A stretch of DNA of 33,258 nt from the NCBI GenBank assembly GCA_024508935.1, contig JANINW010000062.1:947-34204 (forward strand). The letters run 5' to 3'. This document shows positions 7,377-12,735 of this stretch, piece by piece. Position numbers and translations under genes: made by a program. The notes below the pieces were generated by a model. That model saw only the letters and a list, made by a program, of their open reading frames with translations. It was not told the origin of the DNA and made no database searches. Each line of letters starts with the position of its first letter. The stretch's first letter is position 1. The stretch comes from Flavipsychrobacter sp. Its GTDB lineage: Bacteria > Bacteroidota > Bacteroidia > Chitinophagales > Chitinophagaceae.

Positions 7377-8376
7377 TTTTAGTTGTTATTGATTTGTTTT
7401 GATCTGGACAGTCAGTTTGATTATCTGGTATTTGACTGGCCGTCTTCTTCCTTTTTTCGATAAACCATGATTTGCATGGCACTTTCTTTCCAGGATATTT
7501 TCCGATTAGCTGCTTTATAGCATCTTCATAAGATTTACCCTGTTTCATTTGCGCCATTTCAGCCAACCAAAATGTTTCATCGAATTTTGCCTTTCCCTGT
7601 GCCAAATAAGGGCCTTTGACAATATCCCTGCGATGTTTAAAGATTAAATGCTTATCATCTAGTTCCAGTACACGGGTCGTCCCTTTGTCTTTTCTACTTA
7701 ATCCGTTAGCTTTTACAACGGTTAGTAGTCTTTCATTTTCATCGTTGCCGTTTCTCAGTTCTATTACTGCCCTGCACTTTGCCTCAAAGGACTGGGAACC
7801 ATTCACCTTATTTTTATCTGGGCTATGATGTTCCGAATGCTTAACATTGTGGTGTAAAAGCAGAATGGCACAATTATACTTGTTTGCCAGTTCACTTAGC
7901 TTTTTAAGATTGTTCCTTACATCAGGAGCATTGTTCAGGTTACCGGAGAATGTATCCGCCCATCCATCTATAACAATTAGATCAAACTTATCGGCTGTTA
8001 ATAAGGATTCCAATTTTGTAGGCATATCTTCATTGTCAAAAGAGAACGATAGGGCCTCGAGTTTATCACCTATTCCTAAACCTTTTACTTGTTTTCCTAA
8101 CACCGCTCTTGTACTTATCTCATCGTCTTCGGTTGCTACATAACAGACCTTTGCCTGACTGGTATGTAATGACGACCCTAAAAACGTCTTTTTATTATCT
8201 GCTACACTTAATGCTAGTTGACGCGCCAACGTAGATTTACCACAATCGGAGGGCCCTACTAAAGCCGATATATTGTTTTTAGGAATTAACCCCTCTACCA
8301 GCCATAAGTCAGACTGCATCGGTGCCGAAAGTGCAAGTAATTCCTTTACTGTATGAGTTTTGAATTTATTACTCAT
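7354..8376 (-). CDS. RepA-like AAA/RecA-fold ATPase
   Basis: I choose the ATG at 8376 (340 residues, MSNKFKTHTVKELLAL), preceded by an A/T-rich leader, over an in-frame ATG at 8472 whose extra 32 residues look non-coding. Walker A is GPSDCGKST (about residue 42). Walker B is FDLIVIDGWAD, followed by AILLLHHNVK and a NKVNGSQSFEAKCRAVIEL segment. This is the pattern of RepA/AAA_25 hexameric helicase-type ATPases encoded by plasmids and integrative elements. The C-terminal 80 residues are Lys-rich and may bind DNA. It is likely the replication or maintenance ATPase of the element, expressed with the overlapping DUF5131 gene. No primase is nearby. A cluster of palindromes lies directly upstream. 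Confidence 0.88.
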   Translation of the reverse strand: MSNKFKTHTVKELLALSAPMQSDLWLVEGLIPKNNISALVGPSDCGKSTLARQLALSVADNKKTFLGSSLHTSQAKVCYVATEDDEISTRAVLGKQVKGLGIGDKLEALSFSFDNEDMPTKLESLLTADKFDLIVIDGWADTFSGNLNNAPDVRNNLKKLSELANKYNCAILLLHHNVKHSEHHSPDKNKVNGSQSFEAKCRAVIELRNGNDENERLLTVVKANGLSRKDKGTTRVLELDDKHLIFKHRRDIVKGPYLAQGKAKFDETFWLAEMAQMKQGKSYEDAIKQLIGKYPGKKVPCKSWFIEKRKKTASQIPDNQTDCPDQNKSITTKNDQNGEQ

Positions 8377-8420
8377 ATAATTTTTTTTTAAAATGAAAAA
8401 ATAATTTACTACGGCTTCTG

Positions 8421-8573
8421 CATACCCATTGGATATGTTGCGCAATGGCGCAATGATTAATGTACAAGGCATATTAATGCCTGCCGTACTGTACTTGTTT
8501 ATGGGATATACGTAGCTAAACGGTTATGATCCTTTCATAACCTAATACTTACTAAGTTCAGTAGTGCTGAACT
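8421..8573. promoter_or_regulatory. Cluster of short palindromes upstream of the RepA-like gene
   Basis: Within 153 nt there are TTGCGC/GCGCAA (8438-8443/8448-8453), GGCAT/ATGCC (8468-8472/8477-8481), GGTTATG/CATAACC (8522-8528/8536-8542) and AGTTCAG/CTGAACT (8555-8561/8567-8573). All are perfect, with loops of 4-7 nt; CATA/TATG also brackets 8421-8436. The whole 8377-8912 gap has no credible gene. Different arm sequences argue against one repeated operator. A replication origin, transfer origin or folded 5' leader of the ATPase mRNA are possible. Confidence 0.5.
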
Positions 8574-8912
8574 CAGAAATTATGTATGTGTATCTTAGAT
8601 TTGATTTTGTTAGTAACGTGCTTTGTCTTTCGCGCACGACATCAACGATACGGATTGATGAGTTTATTTTAGAACCTCAATAGGTGTGCCAACTAAGTAG
8701 ATTATACCGATATGGCAGGAATTATAATCATGAGTTCAATTTTTGCATATGCAGTATGTGACAGATGACATAACTAATGTCAGTTTTGCACAAAGAAATG
8801 CCCAAAAGGTAGAATTAATTAAATAGAACTGCTTTTTTATCTTTACGTAAATATTTGCTTATAGAGAAAACATAAGTGACATAAATGGTTTTGCATTTCG
8901 CAAACTGTTCCT

Positions 8913-9058
8913 GTATCTGAAAAGTCGAAAAATTCAATGTACTACTGGAAGGTTTAGCAAATGCTCAGGTTACGCCTGGGCGTTGCTTTGCTGAGTAGTA
9001 CAGGGCTTCGACTCCCTCAGATACCAGTGAATGTCAATCGCTCAGGTATCTTTTTTTT
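8913..9058 (+). promoter_or_regulatory. Nested-hairpin leader with overlapping terminator (riboswitch- or attenuator-like)
   Basis: A single long imperfect hairpin is built of perfect helices in nested order. They are GTATCTGA/TCAGATAC (8913-8920/9017-9024), AGTCGAA/TTCGACT (8923-8929/9007-9013), GTACTACT/AGTAGTAC (8939-8946/8994-9001), AGCAA/TTGCT (8956-8960/8983-8987) and TGCTCAGG/CCTGGGCG (8962-8969/8975-8982, two wobbles). The 3' strand of the outer helix overlaps the 5' strand of a terminator, AGATACC/GGTATCT (9019-9025/9045-9051), which is followed by eight T. The two cannot form together, so the leader could switch transcription of the lipoprotein gene that starts 20 nt after the T-run. 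It also has tRNA-like touches (TTCGACT as a T-loop, CCA at 9024-9026). No known riboswitch class is recognised. Confidence 0.65.
9019..9058 (+). terminator. Intrinsic terminator inside the leader of the lipoprotein gene
   Basis: AGATACC (9019-9025) pairs with GGTATCT (9045-9051). AGTGA/TCGCT extends the helix inside, and T at 9051-9058 follows. It stands only 20 nt before the ATG at 9078, so expression of that gene needs read-through or a refolded leader. Confidence 0.8.
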
Positions 9059-9077
9059 AACCAATAAAACCAATAAT

Positions 9078-9434
9078 ATGAAGTACTCTACATTTTTTCT
9101 GGCTTTTCTGCTGCTTACCTCTTGTAAAAAAAATAATGACAATTCATCAGGTATAGGTAATAATGTATCGACTATTGAATATTCTTTAATTAGTAATCAT
9201 AATAATAACTGCTCAGGTTACTATTGGGATGCTGATGGGAAACAACAATCTGTTATTGACATCAGATCGGGATGGGCACAAAAGATCACAGCAAGAAGTG
9301 GGAATACAGCGCATTTCACAATTCAAAGCAATACTTTGGGAGATACCTTAAAGGCTTACATAAAACTAGATGGAAAACTTGTCGCGGCAGATAGTGGACA
9401 TACTTCAGCCAATGTGCAATACACAATTAAATAA
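9078..9434 (+). CDS. Small lipoprotein, possibly MmpS-like fold
   Basis: The start is the ATG at 9078, which gives a signal peptide MKYSTFFLAFLLLTSC with lipobox LTSC and then the Bacteroidota-style KKNNDNSS spacer. The frame is open upstream to 8961, but that stretch is the hairpin leader. The mature protein is about 100 residues with alternating strands (IEYSLISN, AHFTIQSN, LKAYIKLDGKLV, NVQYTIK). This pattern resembles the small immunoglobulin-like MmpS-type lipoproteins common in this phylum; that assignment is by pattern only. It forms a two-gene unit with the membrane protein 18 nt downstream. Expression is probably governed by the terminator in its leader. As island cargo its function is unknown. 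Confidence 0.8.
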   Translation: MKYSTFFLAFLLLTSCKKNNDNSSGIGNNVSTIEYSLISNHNNNCSGYYWDADGKQQSVIDIRSGWAQKITARSGNTAHFTIQSNTLGDTLKAYIKLDGKLVAADSGHTSANVQYTIK

Positions 9435-9452
9435 CTAATAAAATTATACATC

Positions 9453-9635
9453 ATGAGACTTATTGGCTATTTAGCACAAATAGTAGCTACCATATGGATG
9501 GGAATACTAGCATGGAATTGGATAGAACCAGAAAGCTTCCTTCAAGGCTGTGGATGGTTTATTGTATGGGGGCTAGGTTCAGGGCTGGCAAGTATTGTTA
9601 TTGGAATAACAGTTAAAACTCTTGAAGCAGACTAA
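9453..9635 (+). CDS. Small two-helix membrane protein
   Basis: The protein has 60 residues with two hydrophobic segments (LIGYLAQIVATIWMGILAW and FIVWGLGSGLASIVIGITV) separated by a short turn with WIEPESF. It starts with ATG 18 nt after the lipoprotein stop and ends in a charged tail (KTLEAD). Length and layout fit a small integral membrane protein, perhaps an immunity or holin-like protein, but nothing specific is recognised. It is likely co-transcribed with the lipoprotein and ends before a terminator shared with the convergent integrase gene. Confidence 0.65.
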   Translation: MRLIGYLAQIVATIWMGILAWNWIEPESFLQGCGWFIVWGLGSGLASIVIGITVKTLEAD

Positions 9636-9689
9636 GGCATTTGCAACGACCATATAGAAATCTAAAGCCAACTGGTTGCGATAAAATGA

Positions 9690-9722
9690 AAACTCCCCAG
9701 TACAAACCAGGGAGCTTTAATC
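9690..9722. terminator. Probable terminator between convergent genes
   Basis: CTCCC (9693-9697) pairs with GGGAG (9710-9714). A residues stand before the stem and T-rich sequence follows, so it may serve both the rightward small genes and the leftward integrase (stop at 9737). The stem is short. Confidence 0.5.
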
Positions 9723-9736
9723 AAGGGGCTATCTCT

Positions 9737-10960
9737 TTATTGACATCTTTCTAGCTTGGCTTTTAATTCCTGCATATCGGCTTTTATTTTGTTTTCCAAT
9801 ACCTTGGCATATACTTGTGTAGTGCTTAATTTAGTATGCCCCAACATTTTTGATACCGTTTCTATCGGAACACCATTACTTAATGTAATTGTTGTAGCAA
9901 ATGTGTGTCGTGCTAAATGAGTAGTAAGATTCTTACTTATACCTGCAAGCTTCTGTATCGTCTTTAAGGCTTTATTCATCTTCTGATTGGACAATACAGA
10001 TATCAACGGTAATCCTGCTTTACTATTAGGAAGATATTTGCTTATGATATGCTGAGCCCGAGGTAATAGGGGCACTACAAACATCACTTTGGTTTTTTGG
10101 CGAGTCATTCTGATCCAGACAGATTTATCTGAACTGGCAGAGATGTGTTCCCTAGTCAAGGTCTTAACATCGCTGTAAGACAATCCCGTGTAACACTGCA
10201 ATAGAAAAGTATCCTTGACCCGTTCCAGGGATTGTGAAAGTTGTAGGAAAAAAATTTGATGTACTTCTTCCATTGTCAATGCTGACTTTGTTACCGGTGT
10301 AAATTCCAATTGGTATTTTGACATTGGATTGGAAGTTATATACCCTAACCTGATAGCGTAATTAATGATCTTTCGAAGTCTTTGAATCTGCTTATTTGCA
10401 CCGTTTACATGGCATTTCTTTGATGTGGTTAGGTAGCTAAAGAATGACTCACAGAATTTGTAGTTAACTGCACTAAGTTCTATATCTCTTTTATTACTGA
10501 ATAAAGGCACAAATTCCTTTAAATACTTTAGTGTGGTTTTGTAGTTCTTATAACTTCCATAACTATATTTTATTCCTACATTGCTTTCAAAGTGTGTGTT
10601 GTGTTCCTCGGCAGTGGCAATAAGAGTATGAATCTCTTTCAATGATTCTCCCTTATACATTTTACGAATGTTAGCGATTGTAACAATCTCACCGCTGATG
10701 TACAGTTGAGATATTACCTGATTAATTTCGCCCTTAATAATTGTCAGCATATTGTTTACATTATTAACGTCATTACACCTGATAACCCTTTGAGCCTTAT
10801 CATCCCACTTGGTTATATCTATATACTGACCGGATGGAATTTCCATTTTTTCTTTGTTGAGACTTATTCTAATATAAATGGGTGCTTTGTTTTGTTTATT
10901 AATGCGGTATTTCCTTAAATAGAAGGATATATTATATTTTGGAATATTCATTTTATGCAA
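9737..10960 (-). CDS. Tyrosine recombinase/integrase of the element
   Basis: The protein has 407 residues in the usual Bacteroidota layout: an N-terminal arm-DNA-binding domain (NISFYLRKYRI to about 75), a SAM-like core-binding domain (about 120-220) and a catalytic domain. Catalytic residues seen are Lys in TRQKTK (about 289), His348 and Arg351 in HLARH, His375 in LGHTKL and the nucleophile Tyr384 in TTQVYAKV. The Arg-I position in TGLSYSDV is Ser261. The same replacement is known in the CTnDOT integrase IntDOT and relatives, so the enzyme is likely active. The start could also be the ATG at 10951 (MNIPKY). It lies about 200 nt from the intact tRNA-Pro, with the putative arm sites in between, and should catalyse insertion into and excision from that tRNA. 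Confidence 0.95.
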   Translation of the reverse strand: MHKMNIPKYNISFYLRKYRINKQNKAPIYIRISLNKEKMEIPSGQYIDITKWDDKAQRVIRCNDVNNVNNMLTIIKGEINQVISQLYISGEIVTIANIRKMYKGESLKEIHTLIATAEEHNTHFESNVGIKYSYGSYKNYKTTLKYLKEFVPLFSNKRDIELSAVNYKFCESFFSYLTTSKKCHVNGANKQIQRLRKIINYAIRLGYITSNPMSKYQLEFTPVTKSALTMEEVHQIFFLQLSQSLERVKDTFLLQCYTGLSYSDVKTLTREHISASSDKSVWIRMTRQKTKVMFVVPLLPRAQHIISKYLPNSKAGLPLISVLSNQKMNKALKTIQKLAGISKNLTTHLARHTFATTITLSNGVPIETVSKMLGHTKLSTTQVYAKVLENKIKADMQELKAKLERCQ

Positions 10961-10975
10961 TTTTTGAAATTATGA

Positions 10976-11037
10976 GTAGCTGAATGAGTAAAAAATGGAC
11001 TACCGTGTGGACTACAATTGAGGTAGATTTCAGCTAC
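10976..11037. repeat. 8-bp inverted repeat enclosing paired TGGACTAC repeats, right end
   Basis: GTAGCTGA (10976-10983) and TCAGCTAC (11030-11037) are perfect inverted repeats. Between them TGGACTAC occurs at 10996-11003 and 11008-11015, starts 12 nt apart, as at the left end (1169/1181). The location between integrase gene and attachment core fits recombinase or regulator binding sites, possibly with autoregulation of the integrase gene. Confidence 0.68.
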
Positions 11038-11126
11038 TTTTTAGGGTGGGATTACTGACTGAAACCAATAGAAATATATGCTGGAGAAAGCTCTGTAACC
11101 TTTACCAGTAAAGGGTTTTAGGCAAT

Positions 11127-11160
11127 AAAAAAAGCCCAATAGTATTTCTACTACTGGACT
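11127..11160 (-). terminator. Element-borne replacement terminator for tRNA-Pro
   Basis: AGCCCAATAG (11133-11142) and CTACTGGACT (11151-11160) form a 10-bp stem with two wobbles that are G.U only in the minus-strand transcript. The A-run on its left becomes the U tail. It shares AAAAAAGCCCAAT with the terminator at 1014-1045. It belongs to the element and gives the occupied tRNA gene a terminator again. Confidence 0.75.
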
Positions 11161-11192
11161 TTTGTGTCGGGAAGACAGGATTCGAACCTGCG
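11160..11192. repeat. attL-like direct repeat inside tRNA-Pro
   Basis: The 33 nt are identical to 1043-1075. They cover the tRNA-Pro 3' acceptor strand and T arm (11167-11192) plus seven nucleotides beyond. Identity breaks at 11193, inside the tRNA variable region. Confidence 0.88.
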
Positions 11193-11240
11193 ACCCCCTG
11201 GTCCCAAACCAGATGCGCTACCGGCCTGCGCTACTTCCCG
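11167..11240 (-). tRNA. tRNA-Pro(TGG), insertion target
   Basis: The 74-nt cloverleaf has acceptor CGGGAAG/CTTCCCG with discriminator A, a D arm with GCGCAGGCCGGTAGCGC, anticodon stem TCTGG/CCAGG with loop TTTGGGA (anticodon TGG), and T arm CAGG-TTCGAAT-CCTG. CCA is not encoded. It is the intact copy at the right end of the island and is rebuilt exactly by the attachment core. Confidence 0.96.
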
Positions 11241-11285
11241 AACTACACGTTGACAGTTTCCTGTCAATTCCTTTTATATTTTCTG

Positions 11286-11374
11286 CGGTGAGGGCGGGAT
11301 TCGAACCCGCGGTACGCTTTGACACGTACGACAGTTTAGCAAACTGTTGGTTTCGGCCACTCACCCACCTCACC
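11286..11374 (-). tRNA. tRNA-Ser(GCT)
   Basis: The 89-nt class II tRNA has acceptor GGTGAGG/CCTCACC with discriminator G, anticodon stem ACAGT/ACTGT with loop TTGCTAA (anticodon GCT), a long variable arm (CGTACG...CGTACC) and T arm GCGGG-TTCGAAT-CCCGC. It lies 45 nt upstream of tRNA-Pro on the same strand and is probably co-transcribed. The 11375-11608 stretch beyond it shows nothing further. Confidence 0.95.
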
Positions 11375-11608
11375 AGTGGTTTCTACCGCTTTTAGCAAGT
11401 ATCGAGCTTACCACCCCGTGTTTGGGGACTGCAAAGATAGCCGTATTGTGGAAATTTCAAAAGATTTTTTCGCTGCTTTTTTATTCGCCTGAAAGACTTG
11501 CTGGTAAAGGCTTTTCAAACAGTTTATTTTTAATTTTTATACAACATTGGTTTACGAAAACAGCATTTTGTTTTAATAAGGTTCGGTACATATGCTAAAA
11601 AACAAACG

Positions 11609-12643
11609 CTACGCCTTCTTACCTGCAAGTTTTTCAATAGCCTTGCCGAATGCATTTATATCATCAGCAGTTGTATCGAACGAGCACATGAGCCGTGCTT
11701 CGTTGGTCGCTTCTTTCCAGATGTAGAAAGGCAATAATTCCTGCAGAGATTTATTCCACTCGCGCGGCAACGTGGCAAATACTCCATTTGCCTGCACGGG
11801 CTTCGTTATAGTCACCTGCATATACTGGCTTAATGTTTTCTGCAGCAATTGCGCCATTGCATTTGCATGAGATGCCTTTGTACGCCATAATTCGTCCTTT
11901 AGCATGGCCTCAAACTGCGCAGCTATAAACCGCGTTTTAGATGCCAGTTGCATAGACTGCTTATGCTTGTATGCTATCTGTCGCGCAAGTTCTTTATTAA
12001 ACACTACTACAGCTTCTCCAAACATCATTCCTGCCTTAGTACCGCCAAGCGATAATATATCGACCCCGGCGGCTGAACTAATATCTTTTAAAGCAAGGCC
12101 AGACCCGGCTGCAGCATTAAAAAAGCGCGAACCGTCCATATGCAGGTATAGGTCATTCTCATGCGCCAATTCAGCTATTGCTCTTATTTCGCCCGGCGTG
12201 TATACCGTTCCATATTCTGTAGCCTGTGTGATAGATACCAGCTTCGTTTGCGCATAATGCATGTCTCCTTTGCGTATCAAACGCTGCTGTATGGCATCGG
12301 GCGTTAGTTTACCTGTTTCGTCAGATGGCAAAGGAAAAAACCTGCACCCGGTAAAAGTTTCCGGAGCGGCAGATTCGTCGTTATAAATATGAGATATGTC
12401 TGCACATAAAACAGAATTGAATGACTGCGTGGCTGCACTGATGCTCAGTACATTGGCGCCTGTGCCGTTAAAGACGAAAAACACATCGCAATCCGTTTCA
12501 AAAACCTCTCGGAACAAGCGCGTGGTGCGGGCGCTAATTTCATCTGCACCGTAAGAGCGCGCATGTTCAATGTTTGCACGCTGCAAGGCTTCCATCATCT
12601 CCGGTAAAACACCTGCATAGTTATCGCTGGCAAAACTTTTCAT
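11609..12643 (-). CDS. Low-specificity L-threonine aldolase (PLP-dependent)
   Basis: The 344-residue protein has the beta-eliminating lyase/threonine aldolase fold (fold type I). It begins with the family N-terminus MKSFASDNYAGVLPEMMEAL. The substrate/PLP segment is FNGTGANVLSI, the Asp that holds the pyridine ring is in LYLHMDGSRFFNA, and the Schiff-base Lys is in SLGGTKAGMMFGEA. It cleaves L-threonine or allo-threonine to glycine and acetaldehyde in the cytoplasm. It resembles the FASDNYAG-type clade rather than E. coli LtaE. The gene is monocistronic, starts at ATG 12643, and is separated from the upstream peptidase gene by a strong terminator. Confidence 0.93.
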   Translation of the reverse strand: MKSFASDNYAGVLPEMMEALQRANIEHARSYGADEISARTTRLFREVFETDCDVFFVFNGTGANVLSISAATQSFNSVLCADISHIYNDESAAPETFTGCRFFPLPSDETGKLTPDAIQQRLIRKGDMHYAQTKLVSITQATEYGTVYTPGEIRAIAELAHENDLYLHMDGSRFFNAAAGSGLALKDISSAAGVDILSLGGTKAGMMFGEAVVVFNKELARQIAYKHKQSMQLASKTRFIAAQFEAMLKDELWRTKASHANAMAQLLQKTLSQYMQVTITKPVQANGVFATLPREWNKSLQELLPFYIWKEATNEARLMCSFDTTADDINAFGKAIEKLAGKKA

Positions 12644-12689
12644 CTAATATCATTAAAGAAGCAGCAAGATACATCACCTGCCAAACAAA

Positions 12690-12713
12690 AACGCCACCCA
12701 TACGGGTGGCGTT
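12690..12713 (-). terminator. Terminator of the M36 peptidase gene
   Basis: AACGCCACCC (12690-12699) and GGGTGGCGTT (12704-12713) form a perfect 10-bp stem with loop ATAC. The minus-strand transcript continues with TTTTTG. It follows the stop at 12736. Confidence 0.9.
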
Positions 12714-12735
12714 ACAGTCCGATACTTGAATATGT

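Larger units (their letters stand above)
1043..11192. mobile_element. Integrated genomic island / integrative element at tRNA-Pro(TGG)
   Basis: The element is bounded by 33-bp direct repeats (1043-1075 and 11160-11192) made of the 3' end of tRNA-Pro. A tyrosine recombinase gene sits at the tRNA-proximal end. Pairs of TGGACTAC repeats with the same 12-nt period occur inside both ends. The interior looks richer in A and T by eye than the flanks (not computed). It carries a RepA-like ATPase and a DUF5131 protein but no relaxase, primase, excisionase or structural phage gene that I can recognise. It is therefore best described as a small integrative element, satellite or decayed island rather than a self-transmissible one. 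Confidence 0.87.

Noticed and set aside
8377-8472. Longer N-terminus of the RepA-like ATPase (ATG at 8472)
   Set aside because: The extension lies over the palindrome cluster and looks unlike the family; the ATG at 8376 begins the conserved region.
8913-9026. tmRNA or a tRNA
   Set aside because: A T-loop-like TTCGACT and CCA are present, but there is no tag ORF, no anticodon arm, and the same bases form a better nested hairpin. The length is far below that of tmRNA.
8961-9077. Upstream start for the lipoprotein
   Set aside because: The extra 39 residues would be encoded by the hairpin and terminator and would hide the signal peptide that begins at 9078.
11347-11598. Small ORF right of tRNA-Ser
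   Set aside because: It overlaps the tRNA and has no start signal or recognisable pattern; the 11375-11608 gap shows nothing else.
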